Assembly (NCBI GenBank): GCA_964555355.1
Contig: CAZKRY010000018.1
Span: 38,223 to 102,222, forward strand
Origin: CAIKBL01 sp964555355
GTDB taxonomy: Bacteria; Pseudomonadota; Gammaproteobacteria; Ga0077536
DNA length: 64,000 nucleotides
Direction: 5' to 3'
In this document: positions 36,298 to 44,945 of the stretch, piece by piece
Layout of the letters: each line of letters opens with the position of its first letter
Position numbering within the stretch: the stretch's first letter is position 1
The notes under the pieces: generated by a model
Database searches by the model: none
The model's input: the letters and a program-made list of their open reading frames with translations, nothing else
Told to the model about the DNA's origin: nothing
Position numbers and translations under genes: made by a program

Positions 36298-38046
36298 ATG
36301 ACCCCTGATTTGAAACGTCGTGCAATCGATGCGGAAGTATTGCGTCACGGCTTCATCGCCATCACAGAGGAGATGAAAATCAACCTGATGCGCACGGCCT
36401 ACAACATGATCATCTACGAGGCACTGGATTTCACGGTGGGGTTGTTTGATCGCGCGGGCAATACGATTTCGATTGGCCTTGGCTTACCGATGTTCATCCG
36501 CGGCATGAGCGAAACCGTCAAAGCAACGCTCGCGGAATATCCCGCGGAGGTCATGCAGCCGGGCGACATTTACATCACCAACGATGCGTACATTACCGGG
36601 AGCCATCTCAATCACATTGTGCTCACCTTACCGCTATTCGCGGATGGCGCGATAATTGGATTCACGTGCACGATGGCGCATTGGCTGGATATCGGCGGCG
36701 TGTTGAACGGCGTGACCCGCGACATCTATTCCGAAGGGTTGCAGATCCCAATTTGCAAACTCTTCGATCAAGGCGTGCAGAACGAGCTGCTGGTGCGCAT
36801 CATCGCCCAGAATGTGCGTAACCCGGAACTCGCGCTGGGCGATCTGCGCGCACAGATCGCCGCCGTGCGCACCGGTGAGAAACGCTTCAACAGTATTCTC
36901 GCGAGATACGGCAGCGCGCAGATCGAGGACGCCATGCGCTTCACGATGGAACGCAGCGCCGAACGCGCGCGCGCGGCGGTTGCCGCGATCCCGGATGGCC
37001 ATTACGAGGCGGAATGCTTCATGGATGGCGATGGCGTGGTCGATGCACCGATCCCGATCCACGTTGCCGTGGAAGTCACCGGTGAGCGCATGGTGATCGA
37101 CATGAGCGGCATCTCAGAGCAGGTGCAGGGCTTTTATAACTCCGGTCGCACGGCGGGCCTCTCCGCGGCGCAGGTCGCGTTCACTTGTCTCATCGATCCG
37201 GGTAGCCGCCCGATCAACGACGGCACCTTTGCACCACTGGAGGTGATTCTGCCGGAGCGTCGCGTGGTATCCGCCGTCAAGCCCGCCGCGATGCGCTGGT
37301 GGATGACCATTCCGATGACGGTGGTGGACACCATTTTCAAAGCATTGTCGCCCGCGCTGCCGCACGCAGTGCCCGCCGGGCATCATGCGGATCTCGCCAT
37401 TGTCGATATGAATGGCACTCATCCGCATGGCTGTCATTTTTATCGCTGCATCGGCGGTCTCATCGGCGGTGGCTGGGGGGCGAAGTGGAATGAAGACGGC
37501 ATGAGCGCGACGATCTGTATCAACGACGGCGACACCCACAATGCACCCGTCGAAGCGATGGAACTGAAATATCCGCATGTGATCGAACGCCACGCATTGC
37601 GCGAGGATTCAGGCGGCGCCGGCCGTTATCGCGGCGGACTTGGTGTGATTCAACAGCGCCGCGTGCTGGCCACGAGTTCTATCAACGCACAGATTGAACG
37701 CACGCAGGATGCGCCGTGGGGACTGTTCGGCGGGCGATCGGGCGCCGCGAACAGACTGGAAATCTTGCGCGGCGACGGCAGGCATGAACACTACCCGACC
37801 GGCAAGGTGCTGGATGAGGAACTTCACGAAGGAGATGCCTATATTCTTTACTCCGGCGGCGGAGGAGGCTACGGCAATCCGCACGAACGCCCGGTCGCCG
37901 CGGTGTTGGCGGATGTTCGGCAGGGCTATGTATCGATAGCGGCCGCTTTGCGCGACTATGGCGTGGTGATTGATGCCACCTCGATGGCCGTGGATGCGGT
38001 AAAGACTGCGGCGTTGCGTGGGCAATCAGCGGTGGAGGCAACATGA
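36298..38046 (+). CDS. hydantoinase B (HyuB), module 2
   Basis: The 582-residue protein starts behind GAGGAG. Family landmarks are EEMKINLMRTAYNMIIYEALDFTVGLFD, QPGDIYITNDAYITGSHLNHI near 92 and MAHWLDIGG, followed by the end motif YSGGGGGYGNP. The position of the HyuB GHHADVGG block is occupied by AHWLDIGG, so one of the usual two histidines is absent; module 1 keeps both and module 3 has GHMSDIGG. This suggests different metal coordination or substrate across the three modules. The stop overlaps the start of the LLM monooxygenase as ATGA. Confidence 0.92.
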   Translation: MTPDLKRRAIDAEVLRHGFIAITEEMKINLMRTAYNMIIYEALDFTVGLFDRAGNTISIGLGLPMFIRGMSETVKATLAEYPAEVMQPGDIYITNDAYITGSHLNHIVLTLPLFADGAIIGFTCTMAHWLDIGGVLNGVTRDIYSEGLQIPICKLFDQGVQNELLVRIIAQNVRNPELALGDLRAQIAAVRTGEKRFNSILARYGSAQIEDAMRFTMERSAERARAAVAAIPDGHYEAECFMDGDGVVDAPIPIHVAVEVTGERMVIDMSGISEQVQGFYNSGRTAGLSAAQVAFTCLIDPGSRPINDGTFAPLEVILPERRVVSAVKPAAMRWWMTIPMTVVDTIFKALSPALPHAVPAGHHADLAIVDMNGTHPHGCHFYRCIGGLIGGGWGAKWNEDGMSATICINDGDTHNAPVEAMELKYPHVIERHALREDSGGAGRYRGGLGVIQQRRVLATSSINAQIERTQDAPWGLFGGRSGAANRLEILRGDGRHEHYPTGKVLDEELHEGDAYILYSGGGGGYGNPHERPVAAVLADVRQGYVSIAAALRDYGVVIDATSMAVDAVKTAALRGQSAVEAT

Positions 38047-39245
38047 CTAAGAGTCCGTTCAAACGTGCAGAGATTTTGCGCGGCCCATTCGATCCCGGCG
38101 GCCAACCCGATACGCGAACTGGCGACGCGATGGAACTCGGTTTTTTTGCGTGGAACATTCAAGGAGGGATGACGGCCTCTAAGGGCGTGTTGCGCAATCC
38201 AGCGCGCTACCAGAACTTTTGGCATTGGGAATCCGCGTCGCGCTTGGTGCAGTTGGCCGAGCAGGTTGGATTTGACTATCAGGTGCCGTTTGCGCGCTGG
38301 ATCGGGCAGGGCGGTGCCACTCAATATAACGATGCGAGCCTCGACTTTCTGACTTCCGCTGCCGCCACTGCGCCGCTCACCTCTCGCCTCGCGTTGTTCT
38401 CCACCGCGCATGTCACTTATAAATTCCATCCGCTGCATTTCGCAAAATTCGGCGCGACGATCGATTTCATTTCGGGTGGTCGCTGGGGACTCAATATCGT
38501 CACCGGCTATTCCGAGAAAGAACAAGCGGCGTTTGGCGTGCGCCCGCCTATCTCGCATGACGATGCCTACGACATGGCGGACGAATTCACCACGCTGATG
38601 AAATACCTGTGGTCGGAAGACGTGCCGATCGAATTTGAAGGCAAGTACTATCAGTCTTACGGCGGCATCGTGGCACCGAAACCGGTGCGCAGACCGCGGC
38701 CGGTGATCATGAACGCCGGGAACTCGGATATCGGCATCGACTTCGCATGCCGACAAGCGGATTGGGTATTCGTCACCGCGCCAACGCTGGAAGGCTACCG
38801 CCAACGCATTGAACAGGCGCACCGACAAGCCGCGCGTTACGGCCGCACGGTGCGCGCCGCCACCATGGTCTATGTCATCGAAGCCGCGACCGATGCCCAG
38901 GCACTCGCCACCAAACGCTGGCTTGAAGACGAAGTCGATCACGAAGCGACGCTGAACTTCGTTAATTCGTTAAAACGCACGGCCTACAGCACCGAGTTTT
39001 TCGATGGGAAAGATGCCGACGACCCTTACGGCGGCGTGGGCGAGGAAATGTTTCTGCGCGTCGCACTCGGCATCGGCGCGTGGCAGATCGTCGGCAGCTT
39101 TGAGACAGTCGCCGAACGCATTCGTGAACTACACGAAGTCGGCGTCGAGAGCATTCTCATGTGCTTCTTCGATCCGTTGGGTGGATTGCATCACATGGAA
39201 GACGAGATTTTGCCGATCATGAAACGGATGGGGCTACGGAAATGA
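38043..39245 (+). CDS. LLM-class flavin monooxygenase (RutA/SfnG/SsuD-like)
   Basis: The 400-residue luciferase-fold protein resembles FMNH2-dependent monooxygenases such as pyrimidine oxygenase RutA and dimethylsulfone monooxygenase SfnG. Indicators are GFDYQVPFARW near 80, TAHVTYKFHPLHFAKFGATIDFISGGRWGLNIVTGY (flavin/substrate wall) and the C-terminal GVESILMCFFDPL. The first ATG overlaps HyuB; a second at 38130 (MELGFFAWN) may be the family start. A flavin reductase is not encoded nearby and must come from elsewhere. With the MFS and HyuAB it could form a transport plus ring-oxidation and ring-opening pathway for an N-heterocycle. Confidence 0.9.
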   Translation: MTKSPFKRAEILRGPFDPGGQPDTRTGDAMELGFFAWNIQGGMTASKGVLRNPARYQNFWHWESASRLVQLAEQVGFDYQVPFARWIGQGGATQYNDASLDFLTSAAATAPLTSRLALFSTAHVTYKFHPLHFAKFGATIDFISGGRWGLNIVTGYSEKEQAAFGVRPPISHDDAYDMADEFTTLMKYLWSEDVPIEFEGKYYQSYGGIVAPKPVRRPRPVIMNAGNSDIGIDFACRQADWVFVTAPTLEGYRQRIEQAHRQAARYGRTVRAATMVYVIEAATDAQALATKRWLEDEVDHEATLNFVNSLKRTAYSTEFFDGKDADDPYGGVGEEMFLRVALGIGAWQIVGSFETVAERIRELHEVGVESILMCFFDPLGGLHHMEDEILPIMKRMGLRK

Positions 39246-39254
39246 GAAAATGCC

Positions 39255-40385
39255 CTATTCTTTGTCTTTGCCCGCATTTTCTAGTGTGTTACTCCCAAAA
39301 AAGACATTGACCAAACCTATAAGAAATTCCCTAGCATCGCTTTCCGCGCTTGCGGGTGCCGTGTAGCGAATCTTGAGGAGGTGTTTTCGGGAACCGGTAA
39401 TCAGGACCCACGAAACCCGTTTATCTCCAGTTTCAGCCCGCTCGATAAAGCATTCAGCGACATTAAAAAGGGGCATCGTAGTTTTAGATCGAAATTGCGA
39501 AGCGTCTACATTTGTGCACAACGCGCGCTTATAGAAGCCTTGATTCGCGAAAGAATTTATGTCGTTCACGGAACTTGCGAAAGAATCTTTTACAAGTGAG
39601 GAATCCGGTCCGTCGGTAATTCCACCAACACCCATATCGTACAGAATGAAGTTGACGTGCCCGAGCGACTTGGTGATGTACAAAACGGACTCTCCTAAGC
39701 GTGAATCCTCGTAACGGCGTACTTCTTTTAGTTTCGCGCCGGCCAGAGACGGCGCAAACCGATACCCTGTCGGTTTATGTGTATACGTCTCCAGCACGTT
39801 GATTTTCGCGACTTCTTCATCAGGACTCATGGTTGCTTGCACCACGACCCCGAGGAGTTCGGAGCGTGGTAACTTGCACCACGATTCAAGTTCTGAAATC
39901 TCTTCAATCCGCACTTCCGTTCGCATTTCACGATATGCCGCACACATCGCGGCAAGCGCATCCAACGGGTGGTCTCGCTTGATACGACTTTCCAGCTGCG
40001 GCGCGAGGTTTCCTGCGATGTATGCGCCTATTAATACTTCTGAATTTTCGACAGGGGGATTGCGCGTAAGGAAAGGGAGCAAGCGAGCATTTAACTCAAC
40101 AAAAACTTGCGAATTCGCCTCCGTGAATTCCAACAGGCGCTTCGTTGCCCCATCACGATGTGCGGCGAGCGGATTATGTGCAAATGCTTTGATATCGGCC
40201 AGCGTCGTGGTTTCATCGCCAACGCCAGCAGATGTGGGCAATGCGCTTTCTCCAAATGCCCCATATGAAGGTAACAAGAACCCTGCGTAAAGAATGCCGA
40301 TGATTAATGCAAACGCGCGCCAACTGACGGCGGTAGCTATCGAAGTCCGATATTCGACGACAAATGCGGAGATGCACATGTTCAT
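39255..40385 (-). CDS. hypothetical membrane-anchored or exported protein
   Basis: I do not recognise this protein of up to 376 residues. A hydrophobic segment (WRAFALIIGILYAGFLLPSYGAFG) near residues 22-45 looks like a signal peptide or anchor; starts at 40385 or 40379 place it best, and a start at 40448 is also open. The rest is mixed alpha/beta with four dispersed cysteines (MCAAYRE, SWCKLP, ALCTN, AECFIE) that could form disulfides if exported. It overlaps nothing and ends 9 bases from the convergent LLM gene. Codon use is AT-richer than the catabolic genes, like the next genes downstream, which suggests an accessory region. Confidence 0.7.
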   Translation of the reverse strand: MNMCISAFVVEYRTSIATAVSWRAFALIIGILYAGFLLPSYGAFGESALPTSAGVGDETTTLADIKAFAHNPLAAHRDGATKRLLEFTEANSQVFVELNARLLPFLTRNPPVENSEVLIGAYIAGNLAPQLESRIKRDHPLDALAAMCAAYREMRTEVRIEEISELESWCKLPRSELLGVVVQATMSPDEEVAKINVLETYTHKPTGYRFAPSLAGAKLKEVRRYEDSRLGESVLYITKSLGHVNFILYDMGVGGITDGPDSSLVKDSFASSVNDINSFANQGFYKRALCTNVDASQFRSKTTMPLFNVAECFIERAETGDKRVSWVLITGSRKHLLKIRYTAPASAESDAREFLIGLVNVFFGSNTLENAGKDKE

Positions 40386-40516
40386 TTTTGAAACACTCGA
40401 TAATGCATCGCGGTATTGAGAATACTCGTCACTCATCCGGCACAGCATTAGTTCATTTTCCAGACAAGCGATATTCGCAACCCTTGGCCGAAAATTGCCC
40501 GAGAAATATTGTCGAG

Positions 40517-41110
40517 TTACAACTTGGTGCTTGAGAGTGCTTCTCTTAGGGCCTCGTCAATGCTCTTCTTAAGAAGCTCAAGTATTTCAGTACGCTTTGC
40601 TTCATCGAGATCAGTCCATCTACTTGGAAGTCGATCCAGAGGAATCTTTTTTAAGCTCTTACCGTAACAGGTTGTGCAGGCACTAGCGCCACCCTTCATG
40701 GGGTGCAAATTCAGAGCAACGTATGTCGTTACCATACTAACAGCGCCCAAGAATGACCGCTGATAGATACCATATCCCTTCGTATACACCATGCCGTAAA
40801 TATCGCGTGGGTTGATGAGAATAACGAGATCTGGATAAGAACCATGTGAAGTATCCTGAATCACTTTATAGCCCTTCGCTTCGAGTAATCGCGCCAGCGA
40901 TTCACCGACATAGGCATGAAGGCTCGAGTCGCCGATATCTGCTAATTCATTGTTAAATACAGTCGTGCCGACAATCGTATATGCAGGGATGGCGGGGAAC
41001 TGATTTTCTATCCCTACCGTTTTGATGGCGCTAATCTCAGTGGGAGAAAAGCTCGTGCACCCACTAGCAAGTAACGCAGCTAATAGCGCATGCGAATAGG
41101 TTTTAGCCAT
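40517..41110 (-). CDS. hypothetical lipoprotein
   Basis: The protein has 197 residues. The N-terminus MAKTYSHALLAALLASGCTS is a lipoprotein signal with the lipobox LASGC, so the mature protein should be lipidated at Cys18 and membrane-attached. The start at 41110 follows GGAG. About 60 residues around SSLHAYVGESLARLLEAKGYKVI resemble periplasmic lipoproteins of unknown function that contain a DUF-type alpha/beta domain. A CTTCYG pair of cysteines sits near 146. No functional partner is visible; it is followed by an unrelated exported protein. Confidence 0.75.
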   Translation of the reverse strand: MAKTYSHALLAALLASGCTSFSPTEISAIKTVGIENQFPAIPAYTIVGTTVFNNELADIGDSSLHAYVGESLARLLEAKGYKVIQDTSHGSYPDLVILINPRDIYGMVYTKGYGIYQRSFLGAVSMVTTYVALNLHPMKGGASACTTCYGKSLKKIPLDRLPSRWTDLDEAKRTEILELLKKSIDEALREALSSTKL

Positions 41111-41277
41111 GAAACACTCCAAGACGAAATCAAAGAAGGTGGCACCGAGTCAAAGCCGCAATGTAAGTCCTCCTTTAGAAGGGTTCCAGGGGGTCACGGG
41201 CCGCGTAGGCCTTGAGGTCGATTTCCAAGTTAATTGGGTGAGTGAGGCTTAAAAGATCATTAGCTACTGTTGGCAAC

Positions 41278-41310
41278 GTAGGTTGGACGTCCTTCGTCAA
41301 CCCAACCTAC
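41278..41310. repeat. GTAGGTTGG palindromic repeat copy
   Basis: The arms GTAGGTTGG and CCAACCTAC enclose a short loop, giving a near-perfect hairpin of the TTGGGCTTCC/GTAGGTTGGG family. It sits between the lipoprotein gene and the end of the vapC remnant, in an otherwise empty stretch of about 290 bases. Confidence 0.8.
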
Positions 41311-41399
41311 GATTCTGTCGGTCATTGTGCTCTTCCTTAACAAGGACAGTCTCGAGCTTACGTCCTCTCGATGAGCGAGGATTAGCCAGCCGTGGATAC

Positions 41400-41746
41400 T
41401 CAGCTGGAAATACGAATCCAAGGGTTCAATATAGGAACGCCAGTGGGTTCAAAGTCCGCCACATTTCTCGTGACAATGGTCATGTGATGGACCAACGCGG
41501 TAGCGGCAATTAGCACATCACGCTCCTGACGTCGGTTAGGCGCCTGCACGCGCGCAGAATCGCACGTTGCTTACGGTCGCGACGTTCCAATAGAAGTACG
41601 CCAGAGTCTAGTTCCAAGATAGTGATAGCCGATATAAAAAGGCTGCCGCCGGAAAGAGTAGCGGCCCAAGTCGTGACATTCTTGTTCGCCCTGCCCGATT
41701 TAGCCTTGCGCAATTCGGAAACCATATTCGTATCAAGTAGGAACAT
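41400..41746 (-). pseudogene. vapC: VapC-type PIN-domain toxin, broken by internal deletion and frameshift
   Basis: The first 66 codons encode a good PIN-domain N-terminus: MFLLDTNMVSELRKA (first acidic residue), then SAITILELDSGVLLLERRD. That frame ends after RLTDVRSVMC. In another frame the following bases encode the proper C-terminus (ERDVLIAATALVHHMTIVTRNVADFEPTGVPILNPW), with the second acidic cluster ERD and the TRNxxDF motif, ending in a stop at 41400-41402. Compared with typical VapC proteins (about 135-140 residues), roughly 30 residues between the halves are missing. An internal deletion that also shifted the frame explains this. A single active PIN ribonuclease cannot be made. Its start shares a base with the antitoxin stop (TGATG). 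Confidence 0.85.
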
Positions 41747-42000
41747 CAGGAGAGCCGCGCCGCTTTGAAAAGTTCACCGGCACGCTTCGCCTTGAACTTA
41801 ATATCCTCACTGTCTGGCGCCGCGAGTAAGTCGATAATGTTGGCCGCTGACTCGGCCAACGCTTGATATTGCGCGATCGAGAGCAATACATACGCCTGCC
41901 GGCCCCGATCGGTTATGAAGACGGGGCCTGCATTTGCGGCCTTTTTCGCTTTGCTCGCATCTTGATTGAATTCCCGGCTCGACAATGTCGTGATTACCAT
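41746..42000 (-). CDS. Phd/YefM-family antitoxin
   Basis: The 84-residue protein begins MVITTLSSREFNQDASKAKKAA and continues with GPVFITDRGRQAYVLLSIAQYQAL, the standard Phd/YefM fold that binds the operator and neutralises the toxin through its flexible C-terminus (residues about 60-84). The ATG at 42000 follows GAGG at a good distance; an upstream TTG is less likely. It appears intact while its VapC partner is broken, so it may persist as a lone repressor or as protection against related toxins. Confidence 0.9.
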   Translation of the reverse strand: MVITTLSSREFNQDASKAKKAANAGPVFITDRGRQAYVLLSIAQYQALAESAANIIDLLAAPDSEDIKFKAKRAGELFKAARLS

Positions 42001-42242
42001 GGGCAAAACCTCGAATCTGGAGACGATTCGTTAATGTAGAGACGTTATTGCAATGTGCGCTGTAACGTACATGGAGAAAGGCGGCGCGTATTGTGGACGG
42101 TCGCTGACCATATCTTGGGGCAGGAACGACCGGTTGCGAAGTAGGGTGGTGGGTTTAAGAGTCAGTTCGCTTTTGTTTCAATTTGTTATTTATGCTCCGT
42201 CCGTAATTAATTTTGCAAGTGTCCTTTTCTCCAGTTTGATCT

Positions 42243-42830
42243 TCAGATCGTCCTCACTCGGAGATCATTAGGATTTTTTAGCGCGACCATTGTCCCAACG
42301 ACCATAGCTTTGATACGCAAAAATAGTCCCCGGAAAAATTTACCGTTCTTTAGGTAGATTGTTCCTAGTACGCCCATAGCCCATGCGTGACCTTGAGCTG
42401 CTGCCCTAACGTAATACTGTGCGGCCATAACGGTGTCGGCTGGAACGCCGAGCCCAAGGTAGTGTATTTGCCCTAACTGAAACAGCGCCAACGGATGACT
42501 AGAACCCTCTAACATTTCGTAGTAATGACGAGCCTTTTCGTAGTCGATATCCGAACCTTTACCCAAGTAATGCATCCTCGCTAATCCGACGCACCCCCAA
42601 CTGTCGTCGGCTTCATAAATCGCTCTACGATACCAATTTGCAGCAGCGACATAATCGATATCGACTCCTCCGCCACCGAACTCGTAGATATTCCCAATCT
42701 CTCGAAAAGTAGCTAAATCACCTTGACTGGCAAGCCCCTTAAGAAGGGACAGCGCGCGCAGAGAGTTGTTTGCCCTGCGGGCGCGGACTGCGAACAGCCA
42801 TTTTCGGTTGCTGTCGAAATCGTCACTCAT
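42243..42830 (-). CDS. small Sel1-repeat protein
   Basis: This 195-residue protein has three to four Sel1-like repeats between about 40 and 150 (IGNIYEFGGGGVDIDYVAAANWYRRA, LARMHYLGKGSDIDYEKARHYYEM, LGQIHYLGLGVPADTVMAAQYY). The C-terminal 35 residues are hydrophobic and basic (FFRGLFLRIKAMVVGTMVALKN), which could associate with a membrane. Start 42830 (MSDDFDSNRKW) is chosen over a longer frame because the family begins there. It has no signal peptide, unlike the large Sel1 protein at 4.7-7.3 kb. It sits between two toxin-antitoxin loci in the AT-richer stretch. Confidence 0.75.
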   Translation of the reverse strand: MSDDFDSNRKWLFAVRARRANNSLRALSLLKGLASQGDLATFREIGNIYEFGGGGVDIDYVAAANWYRRAIYEADDSWGCVGLARMHYLGKGSDIDYEKARHYYEMLEGSSHPLALFQLGQIHYLGLGVPADTVMAAQYYVRAAAQGHAWAMGVLGTIYLKNGKFFRGLFLRIKAMVVGTMVALKNPNDLRVRTI

Positions 42831-42909
42831 TAATACCACGATTAAAACGAACTTAACGTTTGCCACCAATCCCCGACTCAACTTCTTTGGTGGTCTGGGC
42901 CTGATTTTC

Positions 42910-43269
42910 CTACGCCGCTTGTTTGATGAGCGATTCCGCCGGAATCCCTAATCCTTTGTGCTGCTTCCACGCCATTGCCATCGTCAGTGGACGTTTGTGA
43001 TTAAGCACTTCGCAAACGCGATTCGGTTGGCAGATAAAAGGCGCGATATCTTTGACGGTAAAATTGCGATGCTCCATTACAAAACGGATTGTGGCAACCG
43101 GATCCGGCAAGTCAAGCGCGACGTGCTTAGCTTCATACGCTTCTACCAGTGTCACCAGCACGTCTAATTTGTCGTCTTGAGGTGTATTGAGCTTTGCGCT
43201 CATCGGCTGTTCGATCATCTTTAGCGCGGCTGCATAATCGCACTGCGTTCTTATGGGTTTAATGTCCAC
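42910..43269 (-). CDS. higA: HigA-family antitoxin
   Basis: The 119-residue helix-turn-helix antitoxin carries the YgjM/HigA pattern: IRTQCDYAAALKMIEQPM (N-terminal arm), DDKLDVLVTLVEAYEAKHVAL, then the HTH around DPVATIRFVMEHRNFTVKDIAPFI and VCEVLNHKRPLTMAMAWKQHKGLGIPAESL. A GTG at 43269 behind GAGG is the best start. It lies 10 bases from the end of the broken higB in the usual toxin-first order. It looks intact and could still repress its own promoter. Confidence 0.88.
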   Translation of the reverse strand: MDIKPIRTQCDYAAALKMIEQPMSAKLNTPQDDKLDVLVTLVEAYEAKHVALDLPDPVATIRFVMEHRNFTVKDIAPFICQPNRVCEVLNHKRPLTMAMAWKQHKGLGIPAESLIKQAA

Positions 43270-43279
43270 TACGATTACC

Positions 43280-43591
43280 TCATTGACGCTGGACTTTTTT
43301 CGCATCGACTAGATCGTATTGTTCGTGTGTGCCGATGAATCGAATGTAGACCACCCGATAGGGATAGTTATCCCACACCACGATACGGTACTTATTCCCG
43401 GCGATATTGAACACTAGCCGTCCGTCCTTCCGGACACTGGCACTTCGGATTTCACGCTTAAAGTCAGCCGTGGAGGCCCAATTGGCCTTGAGCGCCTATC
43501 GGTACCACGCCAATACGGGTTCGCGCGCATCACTGAACCCCAGCTTGCTCTCAACGAAGCGCTTGAGCGTGCGCAGCGCGATTATCCACAT
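43280..43591 (-). pseudogene. higB: HigB-type toxin with in-frame amber stop
   Basis: Reading from ATG at 43591 gives MWIIALRTLKRFVESKLG and FSDAREPVLAWYR, then a TAG at 43496-43498 (codon 32). After it comes an unbroken ALKANWASTADFKRE continuing to the strongly conserved GRLVFNIAGNKYRIVVW, YRVVYIRFIGTHEQYD and the stop at 43280. Apart from the stop codon this is a complete HigB/RelE-like ribosome-dependent RNase of about 103 codons, including the usual YDxxDA-like end. One base change would restore it. It may be a recent inactivation, a sequencing error or a case of readthrough. It precedes higA. Confidence 0.88.
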
Positions 43592-43667
43592 TCACAAGAG
43601 CGCTCGGCTATTGCGCTATTTCCGGCGCGGAACCCAAACGGATACTCAGGTACGGAGGCCAACGAGC

Positions 43668-43696
43668 GTTGGGCTTCCTTCGTCAGCCCAACCTAC
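43668..43696. repeat. TTGGGCTTCC / GTAGGTTGGG repeat copy
   Basis: Another copy of the palindrome (GTTGGGCTTCC ... AGCCCAACCTAC), within the 270-base gap between the broken higB and the phosphatase gene. Nothing else recognisable lies in this gap. Confidence 0.8.
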
Positions 43697-43861
43697 GAAT
43701 TGATGTCGTTGTCGACGGCAAGCTTCCGGAATCCGTCGAGAATCAAGACCGCAAAATTTGCGCGATCATTTTCCCTAACCTCGGCCCCTTTTAGCGCCAA
43801 ATCGTTAAACTGTGCCGGAGTGCCCAGGTCGCGCTGAACTGACCGAATCCATAAGGAACTA

Positions 43862-44872
43862 ATGATGGACCCCATGTTAGCCATCGAGGTTGAACGCTTG
43901 CCGGGCGATCGTTATCGCCTTGTGTGGCAACCGGAATTCGCGACACGAGAAGTCATCGTCTATGGTGGCCCCGCGCCGGAGGCGATTGACTATCAACTCC
44001 CTCTCGCTCGCGAAGCTCACGCCACGTTCACCTATCAAGCATCAACTTCACCGCATTACTTCGCGCTGCAGGTAGTTGGCGAGCCGCCGCTTGTCGTCGG
44101 CGCCCGCCACCTCGCGCTTGAAGGCGCGACCAATCTGCGCGATCTAGGGGGCTACGCCGCGGCGGACGGCCGGCGTATCCGCTGGGGACGGTTGTTTCGC
44201 TCCGGCCACTTGGCGCGGTTAGCCGATAGTTCGCAACGCAATCTCGCCGAGCTCGGCATCAATACCGTGTGCGATTTCAGGGTTGACGAAGAGCGTGCGC
44301 ACGAACATCTAACGCTGCCGCATAGACCTAATCTAGTGACGTTAAACATCCCGCCTGGGATTGGCGATCGGCATTATTTTCACCGGCTATTCGCGCAAAC
44401 CGATGATGTTAACGACGTGACGGCAGCGATTCACGCCATGCTACGCGGGCTGGTGCTGAACCTTAGTGACAGTTTCCGGCAGATGTTCGATGCCTTGCTG
44501 GCCGCGCCCCCCGGCGGCATGCTCTTTAACTGTTCCGCCGGCAAAGAGCGTACCGGGACTGGCATGGTCTTTTTGCTCTCGGCACTCGGCGTGCCGCGCG
44601 CCACGATTAAGCATGACTTTTTGCTGTCACAGCGCTATTTTCCGGCGGAGCGAGAGGTGCCCCGCGTGCTTAAAAAGTACGCTGTGCCCACTAAGACGGA
44701 TGCGCAGCTGCGGCCGCTGATTCAGCCGATTCTGGATACGCCGGCATCCTATGTGGAAGCGATTTTTTCGGCGATCGATGAGTTAGCACCCACCAGCGAA
44801 GCCTTTTTGGCAAGCCATTTGGGCATGACGCGCGAGCGGTGTGCGGCGCTACAGGATCGCTACTTACAGTAA
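43862..44872 (+). CDS. tyrosine-protein phosphatase, Y_phosphatase3-like
   Basis: The 336-residue protein has the P-loop NCSAGKERTG at 223-232, with nucleophile Cys224 and Arg230 (Cx5R). An upstream TNLRDLGGYAAADGRRIRWGRLFRSG block is diagnostic of this bacterial phosphatase family. The first 80 residues form a separate beta-rich domain (LPGDRYRLVW ... FTYQASTSPHYFALQV). Such enzymes dephosphorylate protein tyrosine or phosphoinositide-like substrates. The start has AAGGAA just upstream. It precedes the swivel-domain operon by 73 bases on the same strand and may be part of its transcript, which makes an organophosphate connection conceivable but unproven. Confidence 0.88.
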   Translation: MMDPMLAIEVERLPGDRYRLVWQPEFATREVIVYGGPAPEAIDYQLPLAREAHATFTYQASTSPHYFALQVVGEPPLVVGARHLALEGATNLRDLGGYAAADGRRIRWGRLFRSGHLARLADSSQRNLAELGINTVCDFRVDEERAHEHLTLPHRPNLVTLNIPPGIGDRHYFHRLFAQTDDVNDVTAAIHAMLRGLVLNLSDSFRQMFDALLAAPPGGMLFNCSAGKERTGTGMVFLLSALGVPRATIKHDFLLSQRYFPAEREVPRVLKKYAVPTKTDAQLRPLIQPILDTPASYVEAIFSAIDELAPTSEAFLASHLGMTRERCAALQDRYLQ

Positions 44873-44945
44873 TAATGAGTAAATCCGGCCTGAAACGTGG
44901 AAGTACTGTGCGCACAAGGCGCGACAATTCGATGATGAGGACGCT

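Noticed and set aside
37956..38942. 328-codon minus-strand frame
   Set aside because: Antisense to HyuB module 2 and the LLM monooxygenase, both of which have clear family motifs; the frame has none.
43693..43884. 63-codon minus-strand frame between higB and the phosphatase
   Set aside because: It overlaps the phosphatase start, ends in a repeat and shows no family similarity.
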